Source: Pelagophyceae sp. CCMP2097 (lineage: Eukaryota > Sar > Pelagophyceae). Taken from it: a stretch of 23,015 bases of DNA. The notes beneath the pieces were generated by a model, which had not been told where the DNA came from, searched no databases, and saw only the letters and a list, made by a program, of their open reading frames with translations. The stretch's first letter is position 1. Each line of letters opens with the position of its first letter. The position numbers and the translations under genes were made by a program. Location of the stretch: the NCBI GenBank assembly GCA_026770575.1, contig MU657227.1, positions 179,774 to 202,788 of the forward strand, written 5' to 3'. Shown here in pieces: positions 1 through 8,481 of the stretch.

Positions 1-1
1 G

Positions 2-301
2 ACGCTCGACCGCTGCATCAAGTTCACTGCCGGTGCGCTGGCAAAGTCGTCGAAGAAGTCTCCGTCGACGAACCGCCCCATCGTCTGCCCGGCCTGCCAC
101 CCCGACCTCGCCATGGACGACCACAAGCTGCCCGGCGCGGTGGCCTCCAAGAAGCGCAAGGACAAGAAGCGCCCCGCCGTCTGGTCGTACAACATGAAGG
201 CGCACTGGCGCCGCCTCCACGACTCGACGACCATGCCGGTGGGCCTCGAGAGCGCCCTCAAGCTCGCCCCAGACGAGAAGAAGCTCCTCAAATCACTCTG
301 A
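2..301 (+). CDS. C-terminal part of an unrecognised basic protein with a zinc-finger-like C2-H2 motif (5' end outside window)
   Basis: The frame is open from the left edge to TGA at 299-301 (99 residues visible), so this is the end of a longer gene. Visible residues include a CPAC knuckle (residues 29-32), a lysine/arginine-rich stretch just after it (KKRKDKKRP) that could be a nuclear localisation signal, and HWRRLH (H68-x4-H73). The Cys pair and His pair resemble a C2H2 or BED-type finger, but the 35-residue spacer is much longer than in a classical finger, so the assignment is weak. Codon use is strongly GC-ending, like the other genes here. The downstream 300-567 is more AT-rich, with A and T runs that could hold the 3' end of the transcript. 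I do not recognise the family; a DNA-binding protein or the C-terminus of a transposase are both possible. Confidence 0.55.
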   Translation, partial: TLDRCIKFTAGALAKSSKKSPSTNRPIVCPACHPDLAMDDHKLPGAVASKKRKDKKRPAVWSYNMKAHWRRLHDSTTMPVGLESALKLAPDEKKLLKSL

Positions 302-567
302 GTAGCCGTTCCGTGGGTCGCGTCGAGGTGGCTTGTTCGACCCACACCTCCGAGTTTTCCATAAAAAAAGGGGTCTAAAAAAACACCCATTTTTTCGTAG
401 CCGAGCCCAAAAAAGCACTCAGTCATAGGTACGTTCTGTCGAGGGGTGGTCCGGTGCACCCCTCCTGATCATGAGAGAAGTTTAAATGTTTTAGCGATTT
501 TGGAACAAACTAAGCGCCTTGTACAATTGTAGACCGCGCACGACCCCCGGGCCAAGCAAGGGCTTTG

Positions 568-3500
568 TCAGCGGTTGGTCCACTCGTTGCGGAGGCCAAA
601 GGCGTTGGAGGCCAAGCGGAGGACGTTGAGCTTTGCCACGAGTTGGGCTTCCGTAAGATTGGCGCCCTCGAGGTGCGTTCGGAGCACGGCGTCGGAGAGG
701 AGGAGCTTGTTGTACTCTCCGTCCGAAGAGTCCGACACAACAACATCCATGTTCGCCGCCAGCGCTTCGTACACGTCGAGGCGTTTTTCAACCAAGTCCA
801 GGGACCGCGCCTACGTGGAGACGGTTTCGAGAATTGGAAAACAGAGCAGGGACGGGTTCGGGTTTGCCCGAAACCCGCGGGTCGGGGTTTGCCGGGTTTG
901 CCTGTTTTGGTCGACCCGTCTTTGAGTCGGTCTGGCCGTGGCCCGAACCCGAACCCGACCTCGAGAAGACGGGTCGTTTGACAAACCCGCGACCCAAGAG
1001 TGCGGCACAAATTGAAAACCCGAAAACACCGCCGCCACCGGGTGTCCGAAAGTACGGTCCCCTGCAAGGCCTCTTTTAAGGCCACTTGCCCGGCCTCTGC
1101 ACGGTCACTTACAAGGCCTCTTTGGCGGCCTCTTTCAAGGGCCCTTGAAGAGCCCTTCGGAAGGGCCTCTTTGCAAGGCCTCTTTCGCGGTCCCTTGCGA
1201 GGCCTTTTTCAAGGCCCCTCTCAAGCCCCCACGCAGGGTTCCTTGCAAGAGACCGGGCCGCCGCGGCGACTCCGAGGGCTCGTCCGAGGGCCCGTCCGAG
1301 GGCCCGTCCGAGGGCCCGTCCGAGGGCCCGCCCAGGGGACGTCGCAAAGGGGCCGCAGTCGAAGAGACTGTCGAAAGGACCGTCCAAGGGACCGTCGAGG
1401 AGCCGCCAATCAAAGCGATTGTCACAGAGGGCGCCCGTCGAGGGACCGTCAAAGGAACTGTCCAAAGGAACTGACCAAGGGACCGCCCAAGCGACTATTT
1501 GAGGGACTGTTCGAGCCTCTCGAGGGGCCGTCTCAAGGCGTCGTTTCGAATGGCCATCGAAAGGGCCGTCTCGAGGGGCCATCTCAAGAGGCCGTCTCGA
1601 GAAGCCCTCTCGAGGGCCCGGAGAGAGCCTTCTCGAGGCGCCATTTCGAGGTGCCGTCTCGAGGGGTCATCTCGAGGGGCCGTCTCAAGGCGCCGTTTCG
1701 AATGGCCATCGAAAGGGGCCGTCTCGAAAGGTCGTCTCGAGGCACCGTCTCGAGGGGCCTTCTTAAGGCGCCGTTTCGAATGGCCGTCAAAAGGGGCCGT
1801 CTCGAGGGGCCTTCTCGAAGCGCCGTCCCAAGGCGCTGTTTCGAGTGGCCGTCTCCAGGGGCCGTCTCGAGGGGTCGTCTCGAGGGATTGTCTCGAGAGG
1901 CCGGAGATGGGAGCAGCGACGCGTTCGGGTTTGCCCTTCAACCCGCGGGTTTGCCGGGTTTGCGCGTTTTGGCCGACCCGTCTTTGAGTGGGTCTGGCCG
2001 TGGCCCGAACCCGACCCTTCGAAGGCGGGTTTGGTCGTTGTTCCAAAGCCGCGACCCTTGCTCCTGTGCTCGACGTGCCCCCTCGGTGTCAAAAGGGCCT
2101 TTTGCCATGCCTTGCGACACGACCAAACTCACCATGCTGAGTAAAGCGTCGGCGGCCTCTTCCGCCGCCGCGAGCTTGGTCTGCGCCTCGCCTTGAAGAG
2201 TCGCCACCGCGGCCCTCGTCTCGGCGACCAACGCTTCGACGTGCGCCTCGATTCGCGCGACTGTCAAAGTCGCAGTCTCTTGCGCCTCTAAAGCTAAAGT
2301 CTCGAGGAGACGTTCCCTCTTAAAATCGAGCTCGCCGCTCATCTCCTGCGTTCGGGCTTTGATCTTGGAGACGTCGGCTCTTGTCTGCTCCTGGAACTCG
2401 GCGGAAATGCGGTCGTACCTAGAGCATGAATCCGTCGAGGCATGCCGAGAGCCCAAAGGCGTCGACTTTCAAGCCCGGGCTTTGGCTTGCTCACGCGGCG
2501 CGCTTCTCGTTCAAGCCGTCGCGGAGCGACTGCGTGTCTTTTCCGCCCACGGTGCGGGCCTACAAATTGAGGCTGCCTCTCCAAGACTCCAGAAGACTCT
2601 CGGGTTTGGGTTGGGCTTTGAAAAGCGCACCTTTTCCTGCTTCTCCGTCTCATCGAGCTTCATCTGGGCCACCTAGGGAAAACGTAAAAAAACATGCAAT
2701 CGGACTTAGGCGCAACATGGAGCATCTGGGCCACGAAACCAAATAAAAAGAGACGCGCGCCACGCGCGCGACACACGCGCCTCGTTTTGCAGGCGGATCG
2801 TCTGCATGAGGAACTTTTGCTCCATCTTCTCGTACGTCTGCTTGGACCGGACCAGCGTTCGATTCGTCATCTGTTGCGCGATCAAGTGCGGGAGTTGGAC
2901 GTCCATGATGGAAATGTCGTGGATGGAAATCCCTTGGCGCTCAAACCTATCAGAGGATGGAAATCCCTTGGCGCTCAAATCTATCAGAGGAAACCCGTCG
3001 AGGAATGCCGACCCAAAGGGCATCTGTTCCTCGAAATGCCGACGCACCCTTCGTTCAGCCGCTCCTTCATCGCCTCGGTCACGTCGATGCCGTGGTACCT
3101 AGAGAGCGAGCGTGGGCACTGCCTTCTCCTGGTTCGAGCCTCGCCTCTCGCCCGCTACCGTCCTCGCTGCGGCGCCGCCTCTCCAAAGGGTCTCGAGAAC
3201 CCAAAGAGGCCGTCGAAGAAGACCGTCTCGGAGACGCGCCTCGAGGGCTGTCACGAGAACATTCTACAGACTATCTCGAGGACCGTCTTCGGGCCGTCTC
3301 GATTCGATGGTAAGGCCGTCTCAAACACCGTTTTGCAGCCTTTGGTGGGTCCGTCTCTTCGGACCGTCTCTTCGGACCGTCTCTTCAGACCGTCTCTTCG
3401 GGCCGTCTCTTTGGACTCTCACCCGAATTCGACGCGGCGTTGCACGCCGCCGTGGGCACCGCCGACGCTTGCACGGCAGTGGCGTCGAATTTCGCTTCGG

Positions 3501-5209
3501 CGGGCCCTTTCACTTTACCCTTACCCTCGTCGTCGTAGTCGTAGTCGTCGTCGGCGTTCACCGCCGGAGCCGGCGGCGCGCCCGTGCGGCACCTACGACG
3601 TGCCCTCGGGCAAGCAACGGCGATGGTGGAAGATCCTCTCACTGCAAGGACTGCGAGTCGCGACCGGCGTCGAAAAGGGGCGCCATCTCCGGCGCTGCCC
3701 ACTTACGCGTAGACCTGCGTGTGGGCCATGCTGCGCGCCAGCGTGCGCAGCTCCTGCGCCAGCGCGTCCTTGAGCTGCTGCTCCAGGCCCGCGGGCGTGA
3801 CGTCGTGGACAAATTTGCGGACGAATCTAAAGTGTCACGGGACCGTCAAAGAGCGTCGGCTAAGGGACCATTGCCCTCCAGAGGCAAGGCCGGACGCTGC
3901 GGGCGCGAGGCCGCCCAGAAGAGGGGCCCCGAGAGAGAGAGAGAGAGAGGCCAGAACGCGGCCTCTCGGTGCCCTTCCAGCCGTCGAGGGGTCGGTCTGG
4001 GGATAGGAACCCCGGGGCTGGTTCGCGTCTCGGGCCGTCCCGGGGCCGTCTTCGGTCCGTCGCCCGGGAGGGAGTCTCCAGTTTCGTCTTGAGGGTCGCC
4101 TCGGGGCCGCCTCGAGGCCGTCCAGACGTCGTCTCGAAGACTCCCCAGAGGGCCGTCAAGAGCCCGTCTTCAGGACCGTCTCGAGGCCATCTTGAGGGCC
4201 GTCTCGAGGACCGTCTCGAGGACCGTCTTGAGGACCCCGTCTCGGGGTCGTCGTAAAACTCGTCGAGAGGGCCCGGTCCAGAAGCCGTCTCCAGAAGCCG
4301 TCTCCAGAAGCCGTCTCGAGGACCGTCTCAAGGGCCGTCTTCAGGGCCGTCGTAAGGCAGTCTCAATCAAGGCAGTCTCAAGGTCGCCTCAAGGACCGTC
4401 TCAAGGACCGTCTCAAGGACCGTCTCAAAACCCGTCTCGAGGGGGCCGTCCTCTGCCACTCTCAACGGCCATCTCTCCGGATGCCTCGTTGTCAAAATGT
4501 GTCAAAATGTGTCAAACGCCGGCGCAGGCTCAGGGTTCTCGCCCCGTTTCGCATCGCCCATGATCCGAAAAACAACACTGACGTCAATGTTCACCTGCAC
4601 GTTGTCCTTCGTCTTGCCTAGGGTGGCGTAGCGTGGGCGCCGCGCGTCGAGGCCCGAAAGGGCAGTCTATAGGAAACCTGACACTCACAGCCTTTCACCG
4701 GCGCGTTGAACACGACAAACTGCTTCGTCACGAGGTGCGAGCACCTACAGGCGGCGTGGGGCGGCGCCGGGGCCGGTCGCAGGCACCCTTGCGTCACAGC
4801 GACCAGCCGCACACTCACACGGTGAACGGGGAGGCGAGCATGGCGCCGCTCGGCCAGACGCAGCTGCCGGCGCTCGTGAGGATCTCTGCGCCGAAGGAAG
4901 TGACGAGCGCGTAGAATCCCTGTGCCGCGCAGTCAAGTCGCAAGCGGGTACGTCGCGCAGTCGAGTCGCAAGCGGGTCAAACCCCTCGCACAGTCAAACC
5001 CAGCGCCCCTCGAGCGTTACGGCCCTCTCGGTGTAGCCCGCATCGGTGCTTCTACGAGGCCTTTAGCGCACCTCTGGGATGACGAGGATCGGGAGGAACG
5101 GGTTGAAACACCTCGACGGCTGCGCGACTAGCAGCCCCGGGTTCAACGAAAACTCGCGGTCCGCGCGCAGCGTGGAAGAGATGGCCACCGCCTCGAGGTG
5201 CTCTGCCAT
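568..5209 (-). CDS. SPFH/band 7 domain protein, 12 exons (SPFH-1)
   Basis: Proposed exons (minus strand): 5209-5072, 4919-4819, 4744-4689, 4617-4518, 3826-3707, 3592-3423, 3098-3048, 2946-2775, 2672-2631, 2559-2495, 2418-2133, 810-568; all introns are GT-AG. The product is about 514 aa. Exons 1-8 give the SPFH domain (about residues 40-260), with family-typical strings such as IPEGFYALVTSFGAE, SHLVTKQ, KTKDNVQVNIDVSVVFRI, KFVHDVTPAGLEQQL and ISIMDVQLP. Exons 8-11 give a long Glu/Ala/Arg-rich coiled coil (about 265-435), and exon 12 a conserved tail with LDVYEALAANMDVVVSDSS. No signal peptide or clear membrane span is visible. SPFH proteins build membrane-bound ring or scaffold assemblies; the exact role here is unknown. 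Exon 6 contains an acidic D/Y tract. Phases close at every junction except exon 6/7, which is off by one base (total coding length 1544 nt), so a micro-exon, indel or wrong boundary remains there. ATG 5209 was chosen because it begins the open frame leading into the domain. The esterase gene lies upstream on the same strand, 296 bp away. Confidence 0.85.
811..2132 (-). repeat. 1.3-kb last intron of SPFH-1 filled with a degenerate minisatellite flanked by ~140-bp direct repeats
   Basis: The intron runs from a GTGAGT donor at 2132 to a TAG acceptor at 811 and joins SPFH-1 exons 11 and 12 in phase 0. Two direct repeats, 851-997 and 1918-2057, share long identical blocks (for example GTCTGGCCGTGGCCCGAACC and TTGCCGGGTTTG). 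Between them are tandem 12-mers of GGGCCCGTCCGA (1281-1331) and a degenerate array built on CCGTCTCGAGG, interspersed with TTTCGAATGGCCATCGAAAG (about 1500-1890). Low stop density in these repeats leaves frames open on both strands, including one of 398 codons at 1000-2196. I read none of them as genes. Confidence 0.8.
2921..2988 (-). repeat. 34-bp tandem duplication spanning an SPFH-1 3' splice site
   Basis: Two head-to-tail copies (2921-2954 and 2955-2988) differ at one base. In the minus-strand sense each contains TCTGATAG followed by the first bases of exon 8, so the intron 7 acceptor exists twice. Only the downstream copy (AG ending at 2947) keeps the frame; using the upstream copy leads into stop codons (TGA TAG) in the second copy. 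Confidence 0.85.
3291..3422 (-). repeat. Short tandem array inside SPFH-1 intron 6
   Basis: About five copies of a 12-13-base unit CCGTCTCTTCGGA (plus-strand reading) lie between exon 6 and exon 7. The unit resembles the longer arrays in the other SPFH introns. The exon 6/7 junction that does not close in phase lies across this array. Confidence 0.7.
3827..4517 (-). repeat. 691-bp SPFH-1 intron 4 with CCGTCTCGAGG-type array
   Basis: The donor GTTTGA at 4517 and acceptor TTTAG at 3827 join GC to A (an Ala codon), giving a continuous SPFH domain (PAPA then FVRKFVHDV). The interior carries a degenerate array of CCGTCTCGAGGA, CCGTCTCAAGGA and CCGTCTCCAGAAG units (about 4090-4445), a GA microsatellite (3931-3950) and a direct GTCAAAATGT duplication near 4492-4510. 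No coding content is credible inside. Confidence 0.75.
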
Positions 5210-5505
5210 GTCGGCGTCGGCGGGCGCGCAACCGTGGGGTACGGCACGGATCGCCGAACCTCCCAAATATCCCAAACTTCAGGCTGAGGCTTTTGACTGG
5301 TCGACCAGGGTCAGAACGTCGTGTACAAAGTTTCAGGCCACGGTAAACAAGTCGTAAACGGTCAACCAATGGGAACGATGTATACGCGGTCGACATCGAG
5401 CCGCGCCGCCAAACGGGGCCCCTGGAGAGGCCGGATCGACCTGCTGGAGCGAACCGGGTTCAAGCGGACCGAGTTAGGTAAAAATAGGAGCGTACCGAGG
5501 GCTCT
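5210..5505. other. Intergenic segment between the esterase end and the SPFH-1 start
   Basis: This holds the presumed promoter and 5' UTR of SPFH-1 and the 3' UTR of the esterase gene. It contains one copy (5244-5301) of a 57-bp sequence found again upstream of SPFH-2 (8341-8397). No other gene is visible. Confidence 0.6.
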
Positions 5506-7051
5506 TCAGCAGACGCTAAAGTCGACTAAAGTGACCGGGTCGGGGCACGCCTCGTCGCAGGTGTAGCAGTGGCTTTCCACCAGAAGCGAGCCGAAGACGC
5601 CGTCGCATCCAGGAAGTGCGGCGAGGGTGCAGTTCTCGCACGCTTGCGAAACCGGCACCGGAAAACCGCCCAAGACCGCCTCGACCCATAAGCCGTGCGC
5701 CTCGGTCAAATCGACGTCGGCGCGGCAGTGCGAGTTTCCATAGGCGACGAAGGCGGAAAACTGGGAAGGGAACTCGGATGCGAGATTCTCGATTCTCGAA
5801 ACAATCAGCCGCGCAAACGTGTCCAGGTCCTTTTTCTCCGAAAGCGACGATATGGTGCCCGTGTCCGAGTTGAGCAGGTAGAACATTTGGGTCGCATCGT
5901 GCACCGTCTGGTAGGCGCCGACGGACAGTTTCGGGTAGTACCTGCGACGGGGGCCTTCGAAATCGCAAAATGCAAGGGCGCGTACCTGAGGAGCTCGCGC
6001 AGCATCTCAATCGTCGCGTCGGCGGTGTTGAGGCGCGGGTTCTTCAGGTCGAGGTCGGGGAGCACCGAGGCGAAAGCGCACTGCGCGGCCCACGTCCCGA
6101 AGATGGAGTCTTGCACGAACTCGTCGGTGTGCAAACCAACAAACGAGTCCGTCAGGACGGACACGCTGCCAAAGGCCGGCGCCAGCGACGCGGCGACGAG
6201 CGGCGCCACGTTCGCGCCGGCCTATTGTATATGCTCGGGAACCGGCAAGGTCCGAGTGGACTAACCGAGCAGCCCGTGAGGACCATTTTCGTCTTTTCGT
6301 CGAAGCCTTGAAGTTGGCCTTGGCCCAGTCGATTGCGGTCTGGACGTTGGCCCAGCCGTTGTGGTTGAGGGTCATTTCCACGCCGCCGATTTCGTACTCC
6401 GCCGACGCGGAACCGTAATGCGAGTCCATCGTGCAGTAGGGGACATAAATGTACGTATCGCCCGCAAAGGCGGCCTTGTCGAAGGCGAGGTTTATTTTGC
6501 TCTTTTTCACCTCTTCCGATGTGGCGCCGTCGAGAGCGAGCAACTTTGGGTCGACTTCGTTAATAGGGGCACCGCCGACGGCGCGCGAAAAGGCGAACTC
6601 GCACGAAGCAGCGTCCCAGCACGAGTCGCCCGACGCGAGCTAGAGTGGAGAAGGGTGCGGGAGCGTCCGGGGAGCGCGATAGTCCGAAGCGGAGTCTTTG
6701 GCAGGAGTCTCAATGCAGTCGTGCTTTATCGCCACGGCCCTGGGGGTTCAACGCGTGGCCACGGCCTTTGGGCAATTGTGCCGTGGCGTTTGTCCGGGGC
6801 GCTCCAAACGGTTTGCGCACCTCGATGACGACGCGCGTCGCGCCGGCGCGGGGAACGACGAAGAACGAGAACGCCGATTCGTCGAGGCAGTAGGCGCCGC
6901 TCGATGCCGGAGGCGTCAGGGCGTGCAGGACCTCGGGCGCGAGCGAGCTCAGAAGCGGTAAAGCGCCCTCGTCGGTAGACATGCTGCCGAAGCCGCGCGC
7001 CGCGCCGAGGAGCGACCCGAGGGCCGCCGCGAGCCGCCACGCAAAAGCCAT
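5506..7051 (-). CDS. Pectin acetylesterase / Notum-type carboxylesterase, 4 exons, one-base frameshift in exon 2
   Basis: Proposed exons: 7051-6821, 6639-6266, 6221-5986, 5941-5506; the introns are 181, 44 and 44 nt. The protein is about 425 aa if one base is restored near 6312. It starts with a short hydrophobic leader (MAFAWRLAAALGSLLGAARG), a likely signal peptide, so the enzyme probably enters the secretory route. Family features: YCLDESAFSFF and SCWDAASC near the N-terminus, YVPYCTMDSHYG, the nucleophile motif GCSAG (Ser202, formed exactly by splicing out 6222-6265), NSDTG (Asp307, candidate acid) and NSHCRA (His352, candidate base). The Ser-Asp-His spacing is close to that of Notum/PAE enzymes, which hydrolyse acetyl or acyl esters. 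The usual GGG before the first CW is replaced by ASGD. The C-terminal 60 residues are Cys-rich. The frameshift between FKA and DEKTKMVLTGCS is either a real lesion or a sequence error. Confidence 0.85.
5942..5985 (-). other. 44-nt intron 3 of the esterase gene
   Basis: GTACGC to CGCAG on the minus strand. Removal joins AG and G into an Arg codon and links LRELL directly to YYPKLSVGAYQ, restoring family-like sequence. The same length as intron 2 suggests a very short intron class in this genome. Confidence 0.8.
6222..6265 (-). other. 44-nt intron 2 of the esterase gene, splitting the catalytic motif
   Basis: GTTAGT to AATAG on the minus strand, phase 0. The exon junction falls directly after the nucleophile codon TCG and before GCC GGC, producing GCS|AG. 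Unspliced transcript would lose the active site. Confidence 0.85.
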
Positions 7052-7368
7052 GCCGCGGGGCAGAGAGCGCGACGACGCGTGAACCGGGGAACGCTCGACA
7101 CTATGGTTCGAATATGAGGATTGCAAGTTCAATGCAACAACGCACCTCACGTTATTATCACGTCACTTCCAGCGCTCAGAAATTTTTTGAAATTTCATGT
7201 TAATCTTAACTCCTTGATTTTCACTCGAAATTGCTGGATTTAAATTATTGAGTGACGTTTTGGACATTTTGAAAAGTCCACTAATTTTTAAATATTTCTC
7301 GCGAAACTGGACGAGTCGCAGGAAAATTCTTTGGATCGGATCACGTCAAACAAGTTGAAGGTGGCTTT

Positions 7369-7492
7369 CGCGACGCGTGTCGTGGACGAGCAGGCGTGGA
7401 CGAGCAGTGACAAAGAGAGCTCCAAAGATTTCCGTAGAAAGAGGACACCGAGTATACCTGGCGGATGGGACGCGTCCGACGAGGACGCGGGC
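7369..7492 (+). repeat. Dispersed repeat, copy A (CGCGACGCGTGTCGTGG family)
   Basis: Starts with CGCGACGCGTGTCGTGG, followed by GTGGACGAGCA, GATTTCCGT and ATACCTGGCGGA. These blocks recur in the same order in 7725-7865. Confidence 0.7.
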
Positions 7493-7724
7493 CTACGGTA
7501 TAGAAGGATTTCAGCGGAGGCTCTCAAAAGTGAAGAACTAATCAAATCATTCATCCCAGGCCCCTGGATGGGCGAGCGGTCGCAGCACTCGAGGCGGCCG
7601 CATCGGCGGGGGCCCGATGCGACGCCGAGAGGCAGCAATCGGCCGATGGAAACCATACCGAACAAATTCCGGGGGGTGAATTACGCGACGCGTGTCGTGG
7701 AGCAAAATCCAGGGGAATGGCTTA

Positions 7725-7865
7725 CGCGACGCGTGTCGTGGAAGAGCAGGGTGTGGACGAGCAATGACAATGAGTCCACCAGAGCTGAAGTAGATTTCCG
7801 TCTGAAAAGGGGACGCCGCGCATACCTGGCGGAAGGAGGAAGTCGGACGAGGGCGCGGTCCTAAG
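7725..7865 (+). repeat. Dispersed repeat, copy B (CGCGACGCGTGTCGTGG family)
   Basis: Same block order as copy A, with indels. An extra copy of the 17-base head sits at 7684-7700, and a fourth at 16015-16031 inside a MITE-like element. Confidence 0.7.
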
Positions 7866-8340
7866 ACCGGGGTAGTGTCTACCGCGGGAAGTAGCGCGCG
7901 CCCCCGGATTAGTCGATGCCAGAAAACTAATACATGCACCTCGCTTCGGCAACGCCCTTCTCCTGTAGGTTATGGGCTCCAATCCGCTGTGTTTTCATCA
8001 AGCGGAAATCGTTTTCTGCCGAAATCACAACATCGGTGTTTGAAAATCCCCTGACTACTCCGGTCGAGCCGTCCAGTATGTGTTTGCGTCAAGACCCGTG
8101 CAACGTCGTAAGCTTCTTCCGACCTTACCATGGTGGCACGCAACGTGAGAGAAGTCTACTTGCGTGCAAGAATTTTGCGCAGATTTGCACAGCGATCGGC
8201 TCTAGAGTTACCAGATTTGATTGTGCCTCTTCGACGGCGCACTCGTCGGCAGCCCTGAACAGCCCGGCTTGTTCGACCGCCGGTGCTCGGGGACGTCGCG
8301 CGTCTACGTCGACGCCCGCGCTGCGATCGTCGGGCAACCA

Positions 8341-8397
8341 CACGGATCGCGAATCCCCAAATATCTCAACCTTCAGACTGCACGCTTTTGACTGGTC
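8341..8397. repeat. 57-bp module upstream of SPFH-2, matching 5244-5301 upstream of SPFH-1
   Basis: Shared blocks in order: CACGGATCGC, CCCAAATATC, CTTCAG, then GCTTTTGACTGGTC. Both copies lie on the plus strand, so relative to transcription one is reversed. It could be a shared regulatory element or an old mobile fragment. Confidence 0.6.
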
Positions 8398-8481
8398 AAG
8401 AACGCCCGTGGATAAATCGGCGGCTTCAAGGCCGCGACGGTGAACCGCTCAACGTTTAGCGTCGCAGCCGCGCCGGGCGCC

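Larger units (their letters stand above)
7052..8481. other. 1.4-kb intergenic region with AT-rich tract and dispersed repeats
   Basis: This separates the divergent esterase and SPFH-2 genes. 7125-7320 is strongly AT-rich compared with the GC-rich surroundings. 7369-7492 and 7725-7865 are diverged direct copies of one repeat beginning CGCGACGCGTGTCGTGG. 8225-8340 resembles 8570-8700 (shared CTCGTCGGCAGCCCTGAACA and CGCGTCTACGTCGACG), a partial duplication of the 5' part of SPFH-2. 8341-8397 is the 57-bp module also seen at 5244-5301. The short open frames here have no recognisable domain. Confidence 0.6.

Noticed and set aside
1000..2196. 398-codon plus-strand open frame rich in S, R and G
   Set aside because: It lies wholly in the minisatellite intron of SPFH-1, other frames are equally open, and its composition follows the repeat unit.
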